Below are positions 47,665 through 57,612 of a stretch of 64,000 nucleotides of DNA, in pieces (within the stretch, counting starts at the first letter, position 1; each line of letters opens with the position of its first letter). The notes under the pieces were generated by a model. That model had not been told where the DNA came from, did no database searches, and saw only the letters and a list, made by a program, of their open reading frames with translations. This DNA is from Tateyamaria omphalii (lineage in GTDB: Bacteria; Pseudomonadota; Alphaproteobacteria; Rhodobacterales; Rhodobacteraceae): assembly GCF_001969365.1 (NCBI RefSeq), contig NZ_CP019312.1, positions 186,001 through 250,000 on the forward strand. Reading direction: 5' to 3'. A program made the translations under genes and the position numbers.

Positions 47665-48510
47665 ATGACCGATGCACCCGACCACGCCGCCGCCCACCGC
47701 GCCCTGCCGCCGGTGATCTGCTATCCGACAGACACCCTGCCACAGCCGGACATGGCCACCTATGCCGCCGCCCGCGATGGCATGACCAAGCTGTCCGAAG
47801 TGATCGCGCCCCCGCGCGAGGCGGCGACGTTCGAGGTGCCCGCAGGCCACATCTTCCGCATCTCCTCCATTGAGGGACCGCAGGTCGGCGACCTCAATCT
47901 CTGGAATGCCAATGATCTCAGCGAACGGTTCTACTCCGGCAAGACCCGCGCGCTGCATGGGACACACGTGAACACCGGCGACAGGCTGTGGAGCAGCTTT
48001 CCCACCCTGCGCCCGATGGCGACCATCATCCACGACACGCTCGGCTGGTACGGCATCGACGATTTCGGCGGTGGCGTGCATGACGTGATCGGGACGCGGT
48101 GCGACCCCTACACGGGCAACCTTTTGCAGGGCGGGCACTACCACCACTGCTGCCACTCGAACCTGACCCGCGCGCTCGCAGATCATGCGGGCCTGCCGCT
48201 GGCCGAGGCCGAAGGGCATGTGCACGATGTCCTCAACGTGTTCATGTGCACCGGCTTCACCCGCGACACCGGCCAATACTTCATGAAAGCCTCACCCGTC
48301 CGCCCCGGCGATTACATCGACTTTCTGGCAGAGATCGACCTTCTCGGCGCACTCAGTGCCTGCCCGGGCGGCGATTGCGGGTCGGAACACAGCTCGGACG
48401 TGGCGCCGTGCCATCCGCTGAAGATCGAGGTCTTCGCCCCGGCCCCCGGCACGCTGGACGGCTGGCAAAGCCCACCACCCAACGGCTACGACCGCAGCCA
48501 CGGGCGGTGA
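47665..48510 (+). CDS. DUF1989 (urea carboxylase-associated) family protein
   Basis: A 281-residue protein of the family found near urea carboxylase genes. FEVPAGHIFRISSIEGPQVGDLNLWN is the typical opening, HHCCHSNLTRAL and CPGGDCGSEHSSDVAPCHPLKIEVF are the cysteine/histidine-rich blocks thought to bind metal. No urea carboxylase gene is nearby, so its partner is unknown. ATG 47665 is 39 bases after the propeller gene. Confidence 0.88.
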   Translation: MTDAPDHAAAHRALPPVICYPTDTLPQPDMATYAAARDGMTKLSEVIAPPREAATFEVPAGHIFRISSIEGPQVGDLNLWNANDLSERFYSGKTRALHGTHVNTGDRLWSSFPTLRPMATIIHDTLGWYGIDDFGGGVHDVIGTRCDPYTGNLLQGGHYHHCCHSNLTRALADHAGLPLAEAEGHVHDVLNVFMCTGFTRDTGQYFMKASPVRPGDYIDFLAEIDLLGALSACPGGDCGSEHSSDVAPCHPLKIEVFAPAPGTLDGWQSPPPNGYDRSHGR

Positions 48511-48682
48511 TGCAGCGCCACGATCCACCCTCCCTGTTTCAGAACCCCCCGCCGGAGGCTCCCGCCATCGCAAGACGCGGCGACGATGGTCTAACGGTTT
48601 GTCAATCCGATACAGGCACCCTTCGGCAGCCCTGAAGATCAACGGGAAGATCAATAAAGGGTAAACGTACCGCACGGGTTCG

Positions 48683-48732
48683 GTGCACGGGCGGTGCACA
48701 GGTTGTGTACGGACAGTGCACGCAGTGTGCAC
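48683..48732. repeat. Five GTG(C/T)AC hexamers with exact 11-bp period
   Basis: Palindromic hexamers GTGCAC, GTGCAC, GTGTAC, GTGCAC, GTGCAC start at 48683, 48694, 48705, 48716 and 48727, one per helical turn. The spacers differ. It lies in the 264-base gap between DUF1989 (plus) and deoD (minus), i.e. downstream of both genes. Confidence 0.75.
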
Positions 48733-48774
48733 GCCAATGTATTACTTTAAGGCATTGATTTTAAACAGAAAAAC

Positions 48775-49479
48775 TCAGGAAAACGCCGCCTCCAGCGCAA
48801 TCTCCACCATATCCCCGAACGTGCGCTCGCGGTCCTCGGATGGCAACGCCTCACCGGTTTGCAGATGATCGCTCACCGTCAGCACCGCCAGCGCCCGGCG
48901 CCCGTGCCGTGCCGCCAGCGTGTACAGCTCCGCCGCCTCCATCTCGACCCCCAGAATACCGTGCCGCACCATCTGCTCATCCAGATCCGCCCGTTCGGCA
49001 TAGAACACGTCCGAAGAGTAGATCCCACCGACATGCGTCGTGGTCCCCTTGGCCTCCGCCGCCTTCACCGCCGCGGCCAGCAGCCCGTAATCTGCACAGG
49101 GCGCATAGTTGATTTCCTTGAAAAAACTGGACGACGGCGACGTGATCGTCGTGGCCGTCATCGCGATGATCACATCGCGAATACCCACATGCGCCTGCAT
49201 CCCGCCGCAGGATCCGATCCGGATCAGCGTCTGCGCCCCATAGGTCGAGATCAGCTCATTGGCATAGATCGACAGGGACGGCATGCCCATGCCCGATCCC
49301 TGAATGGTGACCCGGTTGCCCTTCCACGTACCGGTAAACCCAAGCATGCCCCGGACCTCGTTGACCAGTTCGGCCCCGTCCAGAAACGTCTCCGCCGCCC
49401 ATTTGGCGCGATAAGGATCGCCCGGCATCAAAACGGTCTCGGCAATCTGGCCCTCGGCGGCACCGATGTGAACGGTCAT
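48775..49479 (-). CDS. deoD: Purine-nucleoside phosphorylase, DeoD type
   Basis: A 234-residue hexameric-type phosphorylase cleaving purine nucleosides to base and ribose-1-phosphate. [17 protein letters not shown] is the phosphate loop, [25 protein letters not shown], and [14 protein letters not shown] (the substrate-binding Met/Glu) follow, then [10 protein letters not shown] with the catalytic aspartate. ATG 49479 has AAGGAGTTGACC. It may act on nucleosides brought in by the BmpA-type transporter at 61-64 kb, but that link is inference. Confidence 0.95.
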   Translation of the reverse strand: MTVHIGAAEGQIAETVLMPGDPYRAKWAAETFLDGAELVNEVRGMLGFTGTWKGNRVTIQGSGMGMPSLSIYANELISTYGAQTLIRIGSCGGMQAHVGIRDVIIAMTATTITSPSSSFFKEINYAPCADYGLLAAAVKAAEAKGTTTHVGGIYSSDVFYAERADLDEQMVRHGILGVEMEAAELYTLAARHGRRALAVLTVSDHLQTGEALPSEDRERTFGDMVEIALEAAFS

Positions 49480-49542
49480 GGTCAACTCCTTATTCTGAAA
49501 CAGGACGCCCGCTTAACGCTTTTTCAGGAAAAGGAGAACAGC

Positions 49543-49611
49543 ATGTCGGCCAAATCGCGAAACGAAAACCGGAATGGACGTCAAAACAACCGTGACATGA
49601 TGCGTGCCTGA
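49543..49611 (+). CDS. Candidate 22-residue small protein
   Basis: ATG at 49543 is preceded by AAAAGGAGAACAGC, one of the best ribosome sites in the window, and is followed by 22 codons ending MMRA. The peptide is rich in Asn, Arg and Ser. It is divergent from deoD in a 326-base gap without other genes. It is very short, so a leader peptide or a spurious frame are alternatives. Confidence 0.35.
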   Translation: MSAKSRNENRNGRQNNRDMMRA

Positions 49612-49805
49612 CCAAAAGATCGCGCGCACGACAGCCTCAAAGCGCCGCGTTCACTACGAAACACCTAGTGACGAAAGGAACGTCTATGCGGCACCAATGC
49701 GGACTTAACGATACGGCATGAAACCGCCGGACGTGTCCGTATGCTGCAATTGAATCGCGCCCCTCAAAACTTGGGGGCACGATTCACGAGGGTGCGCGAC
49801 CCTGC

Positions 49806-50129
49806 CTAGATTTCCAGGCTTTCCGGCGCGGCACCCGCCTCAACCGCTGCTTTGAACCAATTCGGTTGCCGGCCTTTGCCGGTCCAGGTTTGCGTCGGGT
49901 TTTCCGGGTTCATGTATTTGGGTTCTGCGCTGGATGCTTTTGCACCACCGCGGCCACCCTTTTTGCCGGTCAGTTCGTCGAGTGAAAAGCCAAACTCTGC
50001 CGCTGCCTTTTGTGCCGCAGCAAGGGCGTCTTGCTTTTCCGACTTTCGCTTTTGCACAATCGCCTCGTCGACATCAGCACGCAACGCTTCCAGCTCTTTT
50101 CGGCTCATTTTGTCGAGTTTTATTGCCAT
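49806..50129 (-). CDS. H-NS family nucleoid protein, HvrA-like
   Basis: A 107-residue protein with the N-terminal coiled-coil oligomerisation part (KMSRKELEALRADVDEAIVQKRKSEK) and the C-terminal AT-hook-like DNA-binding core NPENPTQTWTGKGRQPNWF. HvrA and related H-NS proteins in Rhodobacterales silence or tune AT-rich promoters. Monocistronic. Confidence 0.93.
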   Translation of the reverse strand: MAIKLDKMSRKELEALRADVDEAIVQKRKSEKQDALAAAQKAAAEFGFSLDELTGKKGGRGGAKASSAEPKYMNPENPTQTWTGKGRQPNWFKAAVEAGAAPESLEI

Positions 50130-50430
50130 TTGTTTTTCCCAGTCTTTGTGTAAGTAACAGCCCTATTCTGAAAAACCCGCCAACTATCAATAGGCTGCGT
50201 GTACGTTTTTTGTGTCAGCGGCGGTAATCTGCTCGTTATGCGCGTTTCTTTCGACCGTCGGTGGAAGGCGAAATTGATTTTTATCAAGTTCCCTCTGTGG
50301 TTGCATGTTCTGTCTAAACTGGGATTCCCGTGTCCAAAACACAAGGGCAGTGGCAGGCCCGGGTCGCGCAAAAAAAGAGCCGCCCAATGGACGGCTCCGT
50401 TCGATTGCAGAATGCTGTCGGTACGCGTGC
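50130..50430. other. Promoter region of the H-NS gene
   Basis: About 300 bases with no credible gene. It is more AT-rich than the surroundings (AAAACCCGCCAACTATCAATAG, GAAATTGATTTTTATCAAG), as expected for an H-NS gene promoter possibly autoregulated. It ends with the ecm terminator. Confidence 0.5.
50370..50398 (-). terminator. Rho-independent terminator of ecm
   Basis: On the minus strand GAGCCG / CGGCTC with a 9-base loop is followed by TTTTTTT, 32 bases beyond the ecm stop. Confidence 0.88.
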
Positions 50431-52401
50431 CTATTCCGCGGCGACAGCCTGCGGATCGGCGAGCGTGACGATATCCATCATGATGGTGTTCAACTCAAAA
50501 TCCTTGGGCGTATAGACGCGAGCGACGCCCATGGCCCGCAGCCTGTCCGCGTCATCATCGGGAATGATACCGCCCACGATCACCGGCACGTGGCTCAAAC
50601 CTTCGGCCTGCATGCGCTGCATCAGATCCTCGACCAGGGGGATGTGGCTGCCCGACAGGATCGACAGGCCAACCACATGCGCTTCGTCCTCGCGCGCGGC
50701 GGCCACGATCTCTTCGGGTGTCAGGCGGATGCCCTCATAGGCGATCTCCATCCCGCAGTCGCGCGCGCGCACGGCAATTTGCTCGGCGCCATTCGAATGG
50801 CCGTCAAGCCCCGGTTTGCCCACAAGGAATTTCAAACGGCGGCCCAGCCGGTCGCTGACGGCGTCCACCGCATCGCGCAAATCATCCAGGCCCTCGGTCA
50901 TGTTCGACCGGCCCGACGATACACCCGTGGGCCCGCGATACTCGCCATGCACCGCACGCATCTGTGCGGCCCATTCGCCGGTCGTCACACCCGCCCTGGC
51001 ACATACGATCGACGCTGGCATGACGTTCTCGCCAGCCTCCGCCGCCGCACGCAGATCGGCCAGCGCAGACGCAACGGCAGCCGCATCACGGTCGGCCCGC
51101 CAGGCATTCAACCGATCAATCTGTTCCTGCTCCACGGCGGGATCGACCACCATGATGCCACCATCGCCGGTCATCAGGGGCGACGCTTCGCCTGCCTGAT
51201 ATTTGTTCACGCCGACCACGACCGTTTCGCCCTTTTCAATCCGGTTCAGGCGCTCGGCATTGGATTGCACCAATTGCGCCTTCATATAATCAATGGCCGC
51301 AATGGCCCCACCCATGGCGTCCAGGTTTTCCAACTCGTGCCGCGCACCGGCTTTGAGGTCCTCGACCTTGGCGTCGACCGCCGGATTTCCGTCGAACAAA
51401 TCGTCATATTCCAGAAGGTCGGTTTCAAACGCCATGATCTGCTGCATCCGCATAGACCATTGCTGATCCCATGGACGCGGCAGGCCAAGCGCCTCGTTCC
51501 ACGCGGGCAATTGCACGGCCCGCGCGCGCGCTTTCTTGGACAGCGTCACAGCCAGCATTTCAATGAGAATACGGTAGACGTTGTTTTCGGGCTGCTGTTC
51601 CGTCAGGCCCAGCGAATTGACCTGCACGCCATAGCGGAAGCGGCGGAATTTCGGATCGCTCACGCCATAGCGCGTCTCGCAAATCTCGTCCCACAGATCG
51701 ACAAAGGCGCGCATCTTGCACATTTCGGTGACAAATCGAATGCCCGCATTCACGAAAAAGGAAATACGTCCCACGACGGCCGGAAAATCCGCAGGATCAA
51801 TGCGCGGTTTCAATTCGTCCAGAACGGCTGTGGCCGTCGCCAATGCAAATGCCAATTCCTGCTCCGGCGTCGCGCCCGCTTCCTGCAGATGGTAGGAACA
51901 CACGTTCATCGGGTTCCATTTCGGCACGGTCGTATAGCAATATTCGGCCACGTCCGCGATCATCTTCAGCGACGGTTTCGGCGGGCAGATATAGGTGCCC
52001 CGGCTCAGGTATTCCTTGATCAGGTCGTTCTGAACAGTGCCCTGCAACTTGGACACATCCGCGCCCTGTTCCTCGGCCACTGCGATGTACAGCGACAAAA
52101 GCCAGGGGGCCGTCGCATTGATCGTCATCGACGTGTTCATCTGTTCTAAAGGAATATCTGAGAAAAGCGTGCGCATATCGCCCAGATGCGCGACGGGCAC
52201 GCCGACCTTTCCGACTTCACCGCGTGCCAGAATGTGATCGCTGTCATACCCGGTCTGCGTGGGCAGGTCGAACGCAACGGACAGGCCCGTCTGACCCTTG
52301 GCCAGGTTCGACCGGTACAGCGCATTTGATGCGGCAGCGGTCGAATGGCCCGCATAGGTGCGGATCAACCAGGGGCGGTCTTTCTGTGCAGGCTGCGACA
52401 T
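50431..52401 (-). CDS. ecm: Ethylmalonyl-CoA mutase
   Basis: A 656-residue adenosylcobalamin mutase that turns (2R)-ethylmalonyl-CoA into (2S)-methylsuccinyl-CoA. N-terminal RTYAGHSTAAASNALYR and QTGLSVAFDLPTQTGYDSDH belong to the mutase barrel. The C-terminal B12 domain carries GKPGLDGHSNGAEQIAVRARD (DxHxxG) and VGLSILSGSHIPL. The SAAASN opening is ecm rather than methylmalonyl-CoA mutase type, and the neighbourhood with ccr agrees. AGGAGATTGCCC precedes the ATG at 52401; a TTG start at 52407 is less likely. Confidence 0.96.
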   Translation of the reverse strand: MSQPAQKDRPWLIRTYAGHSTAAASNALYRSNLAKGQTGLSVAFDLPTQTGYDSDHILARGEVGKVGVPVAHLGDMRTLFSDIPLEQMNTSMTINATAPWLLSLYIAVAEEQGADVSKLQGTVQNDLIKEYLSRGTYICPPKPSLKMIADVAEYCYTTVPKWNPMNVCSYHLQEAGATPEQELAFALATATAVLDELKPRIDPADFPAVVGRISFFVNAGIRFVTEMCKMRAFVDLWDEICETRYGVSDPKFRRFRYGVQVNSLGLTEQQPENNVYRILIEMLAVTLSKKARARAVQLPAWNEALGLPRPWDQQWSMRMQQIMAFETDLLEYDDLFDGNPAVDAKVEDLKAGARHELENLDAMGGAIAAIDYMKAQLVQSNAERLNRIEKGETVVVGVNKYQAGEASPLMTGDGGIMVVDPAVEQEQIDRLNAWRADRDAAAVASALADLRAAAEAGENVMPASIVCARAGVTTGEWAAQMRAVHGEYRGPTGVSSGRSNMTEGLDDLRDAVDAVSDRLGRRLKFLVGKPGLDGHSNGAEQIAVRARDCGMEIAYEGIRLTPEEIVAAAREDEAHVVGLSILSGSHIPLVEDLMQRMQAEGLSHVPVIVGGIIPDDDADRLRAMGVARVYTPKDFELNTIMMDIVTLADPQAVAAE

Positions 52402-52474
52402 GGGCAATCTCCTGTGAATCGGGCGGGTAACAAAATTTCGTCTGATGGGAGGTATAGGTAATTATGTGGCGCAG

Positions 52475-52870
52475 TCAATCCGCTGCGTTGCGGCATTTCC
52501 GGCGCTGCGGCCAGACTGCGACGACACACATCAACCATCCCAAAACGCCGATGCTATGGGCCGACAGGGTCATTGGCCCGGTGAAGGTCAGCAGCGCGAG
52601 CACGTCTTCGGGCGGGGGCGGCGCCTGGATCACCGATTGCGCGGGCAACCCGTCAAAGATCATGCGGTAGTACATGTAATACCCTTGGGGCGAGGCCCAG
52701 ACAAAGGTGATGAACGCGACCAGCCAAACCGGGATGCGGATGATCAGCGGGCGCAACTGCACCAGAACCCACGTCAGACCAAGCGCAAGCAGGGCAAAGA
52801 CAAGCGACACGCCAACAAGGCCAATCTGACCCCACAGGGTCAGGGTATGGAATGAATCCCCCTCATACAT
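52475..52870 (-). CDS. Hypothetical membrane protein
   Basis: A 131-residue protein with three hydrophobic spans (GLVGVSLVFALLALGLTWVL, IPVWLVAFITFVWAS, HSIGVLGWLMCVVAVW). Start ATG 52870 (MYEGDSFHTLTLWG) is chosen because the longer frame runs antisense through the acyltransferase gene. No family recognised; I recall similar proteins next to ecm/ccr in relatives. It ends 73 bases before ecm. Confidence 0.7.
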   Translation of the reverse strand: MYEGDSFHTLTLWGQIGLVGVSLVFALLALGLTWVLVQLRPLIIRIPVWLVAFITFVWASPQGYYMYYRMIFDGLPAQSVIQAPPPPEDVLALLTFTGPMTLSAHSIGVLGWLMCVVAVWPQRRKCRNAAD

Positions 52871-52952
52871 GCCGCCACTTTCGGTGCCGCAGCAGGGAAA
52901 GACCAGCCCATTTCCCTTGCCCCTGTCCCATTGCCCTGCAAGGGTTCGCGCG

Positions 52953-54341
52953 ATGATGACAACCGTTGAACTCCCCCTTTGGCTCTTTGTGCTGATCGTG
53001 CTGTTCGCGGCTGTGACCTTTGCCTCGCACTTCCTGTTCCCCTCCGTCCGCTGGTTCTTTCGGCGCAGGCTGGAACGGGCGGTGGCACAACTGAACGAAC
53101 GCCTGACCCGGCCCATCGAGCCGTTCAAGCTGGCGCGGCGGCACGACATGATCCAGCGCCTGATCTACGACCCCGAAGTGTCCGAGGCCATTATCGCACA
53201 TGCCAATGAAAACGATGTCCCGGAAAACGTGGCCTTCGAAAAGGCGCGACGCTATGCGCGTGAAATCGTGCCCAGCTTCTCCGCCTTCGCCTATTTCAGC
53301 TTCGGCGCCCGCGTCGCACGGTGGCTGGCCACCGCACTCTATGATGTGCGCACCGGGCTCAACAACGATCAGCAGATTCAAAGCGCGGATTCCGAGGCCA
53401 CCGTCGTGTTCGTCATGAACCACCGCAGCAACATGGACTATGTCCTTGTCACGTACCTCGCCGCGCAGGCCTCCGCCCTCAGCTATGCCGTGGGGGAGTG
53501 GGCGCGGGTCTGGCCGCTGTCCCGCCTGATCAAGTCGATGGGCGCCTATTTCATCCGGCGCAAATCCCGCGGCGCGCTCTACCGCGCGGTTCTGGCGCGC
53601 TATGTTCGCATGGCGACCCAGGGTGGGGTGACGCAGGCCATCTTCCCCGAAGGCGGGCTGAGTGTGAACGGCCGCCTCATGCCGCTGAAAAAGGGGCTCC
53701 TGTCCTACGTGGTGGACGGGTCCGAACCGCACAAGCGCGACGTCGTCTTTGTCCCCGTCGCCATCAATTACGACCGCGTGCTCGAGGACCGCGTGCTGAT
53801 CGCGGCCGACAAGCGCGGCGACCGGCGGTTCGGTGTCAGCATCACGGTGGTCATGGCCGCCATCCTGCGCCTGCTGTGGCAATGGGTGACCCGCCGCTAT
53901 CGCAAGTTCGGCACGGCGTCGGTTGTGTTCGGCCCGCCCGTGTCGTTGGCGGCCCTTGGCGATGATGTCGAACTGGACGATCTGGCCCAGACATTGCGCG
54001 ACCGTATCCAGGACGTGATGCCCGTCCCCTTTGTGCCGCTGCTGTGCCGGTTGTTCCTGATGTCCCCCGATCCAATCGCGGAACATGACATGATGCACGA
54101 GGTGAAGGCCGCTGTGCCCTCGACCCGCGGCACAAGGCCCGCCTTGATCGACGCAGATCTGAACACCCGGATCACTCGGGCCCTCACGGATATGGAGCAG
54201 CGCGGAATGCTGCGCCGGTCCCCGGACGGATGGACCATGGAACAGAACGAAACGGCGCTGTTCCGCTTTTACGCGAATTCCATCGGCGATCTATATCCCG
54301 ACAGCGTCACCATCGGCGATGCTGCGCGCGCAAAGTCATAA
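52953..54341 (+). CDS. Glycerol-3-phosphate / 1-acylglycerol-3-phosphate acyltransferase family
   Basis: A 462-residue membrane protein. One N-terminal helix (WLFVLIVLFAAVTFASHFLF), then the acyltransferase HX4D motif VMNHRSNMD, and the IFPEGGLSVNGRLMPLKKGLL block and VPVAINYDR. Size and motifs fit PlsB/GPAT-type enzymes more than short PlsC. It may provide phospholipid synthesis, with no obvious link to ccr other than location. ATG 52953 (or 52956) has AAGGG upstream. Confidence 0.88.
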   Translation: MMTTVELPLWLFVLIVLFAAVTFASHFLFPSVRWFFRRRLERAVAQLNERLTRPIEPFKLARRHDMIQRLIYDPEVSEAIIAHANENDVPENVAFEKARRYAREIVPSFSAFAYFSFGARVARWLATALYDVRTGLNNDQQIQSADSEATVVFVMNHRSNMDYVLVTYLAAQASALSYAVGEWARVWPLSRLIKSMGAYFIRRKSRGALYRAVLARYVRMATQGGVTQAIFPEGGLSVNGRLMPLKKGLLSYVVDGSEPHKRDVVFVPVAINYDRVLEDRVLIAADKRGDRRFGVSITVVMAAILRLLWQWVTRRYRKFGTASVVFGPPVSLAALGDDVELDDLAQTLRDRIQDVMPVPFVPLLCRLFLMSPDPIAEHDMMHEVKAAVPSTRGTRPALIDADLNTRITRALTDMEQRGMLRRSPDGWTMEQNETALFRFYANSIGDLYPDSVTIGDAARAKS

Positions 54342-54411
54342 AATTACAAAATCGCCAAAGCATGGGTTGCTTTATTGCGTGGCGGGCCATATTGAACCGG
54401 AACGCAGTCGA

Positions 54412-54428
54412 TTCTGCGCTGCGGCACA
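54412..54428 (+). promoter_or_regulatory. TTCTGCGCTGCGGCACA block before ccr
   Basis: Matches the mcl2 upstream near-palindrome at 13 of 17 bases, and its core CTGCGCTGCGGCA matches the block at 52483-52495 before ecm at 12 of 13. It ends 23 bases before the ccr ATG. Confidence 0.35.
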
Positions 54429-54451
54429 GAATTCTCAACCCGGAGGCTGAT

Positions 54452-55732
<1,281 letters not shown>

Positions 55733-55758
55733 CGTCTCACACGCTTTAGCAGAGTATA

Positions 55759-55796
55759 AATGCCCGCGAATCACCTCTGGGTTTCGCGGGCATTTT
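55759..55796 (+). terminator. Rho-independent terminator of ccr
   Basis: A perfect 12-bp stem AATGCCCGCGAA / TTCGCGGGCATT with a 12-base loop, ending in TTTTC, 26 bases after the ccr stop. Confidence 0.9.
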
Positions 55797-55887
55797 CGTG
55801 TTCTGAACCAGCCGCAACGGGATCAATGGCTTACAAATTACCGCCTCACTATTTCTGGGGAGTAGAAATACGTGAATTTTCAGGCGG

Positions 55888-55916
55888 AGTTAACACATGC
55901 TATAGTTGTGTTAACT
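55888..55916. promoter_or_regulatory. Perfect inverted repeat AGTTAACACA-N9-TGTGTTAACT
   Basis: A 10-bp perfect inverted repeat with a 9-base centre, 31 bases upstream of the small-ORF start at 55948. The centre includes TATAGT (55901-55906), a good -10-like element. A dimeric repressor bound here would cover the promoter of the small ORF and luxR. Confidence 0.65.
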
Positions 55917-55947
55917 ATTCATTAACCACTCGAGAGTGAGTCTGACC

Positions 55948-56154
55948 ATGAGAAGTGACTGGATACTGGACGTTCTTACGGACCTGAAGACCTTTGCCCG
56001 CGCCAACGACATGCCCGCCCTAGCCGAGCAGTTGGACGACACCGCAATCGTCGCGATGGCCGAGATCGCCGCCATGAAGGAAACCAAAGATGGTCAGCGT
56101 CACGACGGCGAGGCAGCCGTTGGAACCTATTTTGGAGGATTTGGAACAAGCTGA
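55948..56154 (+). CDS. Small conserved protein upstream of luxR
   Basis: A 68-residue acidic helical protein (SDWILDVLTDLKTFARANDMP, LAEQLDDTAIVAMAEIAAM). I recall similar short proteins next to luxR in this family; function unknown. The stop lies 65 bases inside the luxR frame, so translational coupling is likely. Confidence 0.6.
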   Translation: MRSDWILDVLTDLKTFARANDMPALAEQLDDTAIVAMAEIAAMKETKDGQRHDGEAAVGTYFGGFGTS

Positions 56155-56821
56155 CGGGCTCGCCGCCCTCCAGTCGGCATCCGAAGAAATACGCGACCAT
56201 TATGGCGTCGATCACGTGGTGTATCACTGGGTCGATTCCGCCGGGGATCAATACGGTTGCGGCACATATTCGGATGTCTGGCGGGACCGGTATCTTGAGC
56301 AGAATTATCTGCGGGTGGATCCGGTTATCCTGGGGTGTTTTCAACGGTTTCACCCGGTCGACTGGAAGCGGCTCGATTGGAGCAGCAAACCCGCCCGCGC
56401 GTTCCAGGCCGAAGCCATCGCTCACGGGGTCGGGAACCAGGGGTTTTCCGTTCCGATCCGGGGACCGAACGGACAGTTCGCGCTCTTTACGGTCAGCCAC
56501 TCATGCGACGACGACACGTGGGCCGCATGGACGGACGCGCACCGCCGCGACCTGATCCTGATCGCGCACACGTTCAACGAAAAGGCGCTTGAATTCGAAC
56601 CAGACCGGGCGCCCGAACAGTCCCAGGCCCTCAGCCCGCGCGAGGTTGATGCGATGACCTTTCTGGCCATGGGATACAGCCGCGCGCAGGTCGCCGACAC
56701 GTTGTCGATCTCGGAACACACGCTGCGCGTCTACATCGAAAGCGCCCGGTTCAAGCTGGGCGCGATGAACACGACACATGCCGTTGCCCGGGCCATGAGC
56801 AGGGGTTTGATCGTGGTGTAA
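56090..56821 (+). CDS. luxR: LuxR-type autoinducer-binding transcriptional regulator
   Basis: A 243-residue quorum-sensing regulator. An N-terminal autoinducer-binding domain contains YHWVDSAGDQY, NYLRVDPVILG (the conserved D-P), and GVGNQGFSVPIRGPNG. A C-terminal LuxR HTH (about residues 178-240) reads LSPREVDAMTFLAMGYSR, then LSISEHTLRVYIESARFKLG. AAGGAAACCAAAG precedes the ATG. The luxI gene follows 114 bases on. The cognate acyl-homoserine lactone and any lux box are not identifiable. Confidence 0.93.
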   Translation: MVSVTTARQPLEPILEDLEQADGLAALQSASEEIRDHYGVDHVVYHWVDSAGDQYGCGTYSDVWRDRYLEQNYLRVDPVILGCFQRFHPVDWKRLDWSSKPARAFQAEAIAHGVGNQGFSVPIRGPNGQFALFTVSHSCDDDTWAAWTDAHRRDLILIAHTFNEKALEFEPDRAPEQSQALSPREVDAMTFLAMGYSRAQVADTLSISEHTLRVYIESARFKLGAMNTTHAVARAMSRGLIVV

Positions 56822-56935
56822 CATCGCCCGTTGCTCACGCGCACAACTCTACGCTCGGGTGTATGTACAGACGTTAACGCACGTATCGGTAGTCTTTTGG
56901 TCATACCTGCCCCGGTCTGACAAGGAGAACCCCCG

Positions 56936-57571
56936 ATGCTGCGCTACGTTTACGCCTCCGATCTATGCGATCACCCCAAACTTGCCCGCACCATGTTCCG
57001 CGACCGCGCGGACCAGTTCAAGACCCGCCTCGGCTGGGACGTGCATGTGGACAAGGACGGATATGAGCGTGACGAATACGACGACCTGAACCCGCTCTAT
57101 GTCATCTGGGAAGAACCTGATGGCTCCCACGGCGGCTCCATGCGCTTCTTGCCCACGACAGGCCGCACCATGGTGAACGAGCATTTTGGTGACCTGATCT
57201 CAGGCCCGATCACCAGCCCCGTCATCTGGGAATGCACCCGCTTTTGCCTGACCCGCGGCGCAGGCAGCCACGTGGCGGCGGCCCTGATGCTGGGCGGGGG
57301 CGAGATCATGCAGAACTTCGGGATCGAGCATTTCGTGGGTGTGTTCGACGCGCGCATGGTCCGCATCTACCGCATGATCGGCTCATCGCCCGACGTGCTG
57401 GGCAGCGCAGGCACGGGGCGCGACCGCATCAGCGTTGGCCTGTGGCATTTCGACGAGGCCGCCGCCGCAGCCGTGGGCGACCGCGCAGGCGTCCCGATGG
57501 AACGCTCGCGCCAGTGGTTCGACCTTGCCTTTGGCACCGCATCGCGCCGGGAACTCGCCCGCACGGCCTGA
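56936..57571 (+). CDS. luxI: Acyl-homoserine-lactone synthase
   Basis: A 211-residue autoinducer synthase using S-adenosylmethionine and acyl carrier protein. The invariant residues are in register: R24, F28, W34, D46, D49, R70, F84, E99 and R102 (within ECTRFC). AAGGAGAACCCCCG precedes the ATG. With luxR directly upstream it forms a quorum-sensing pair next to ccr. Acyl-chain length cannot be predicted. Confidence 0.95.
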   Translation: MLRYVYASDLCDHPKLARTMFRDRADQFKTRLGWDVHVDKDGYERDEYDDLNPLYVIWEEPDGSHGGSMRFLPTTGRTMVNEHFGDLISGPITSPVIWECTRFCLTRGAGSHVAAALMLGGGEIMQNFGIEHFVGVFDARMVRIYRMIGSSPDVLGSAGTGRDRISVGLWHFDEAAAAAVGDRAGVPMERSRQWFDLAFGTASRRELARTA

Positions 57572-57612
57572 TCCCGCTGGCACCTGCCGCGCCCCGGATA
57601 TAGGGTCGCGGC

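Noticed and set aside
48292..48732. A 146-codon minus-strand frame whose start lies in the GTGCAC array
   Set aside because: The N-terminus is just the translated repeat (HTACTVRTQPVHRPC) and the rest is antisense to DUF1989; no ribosome site.
56822..56935. A lux box upstream of luxI
   Set aside because: Only short imperfect dyads such as TGTATGTACA are present; none matches known lux-box patterns well enough.
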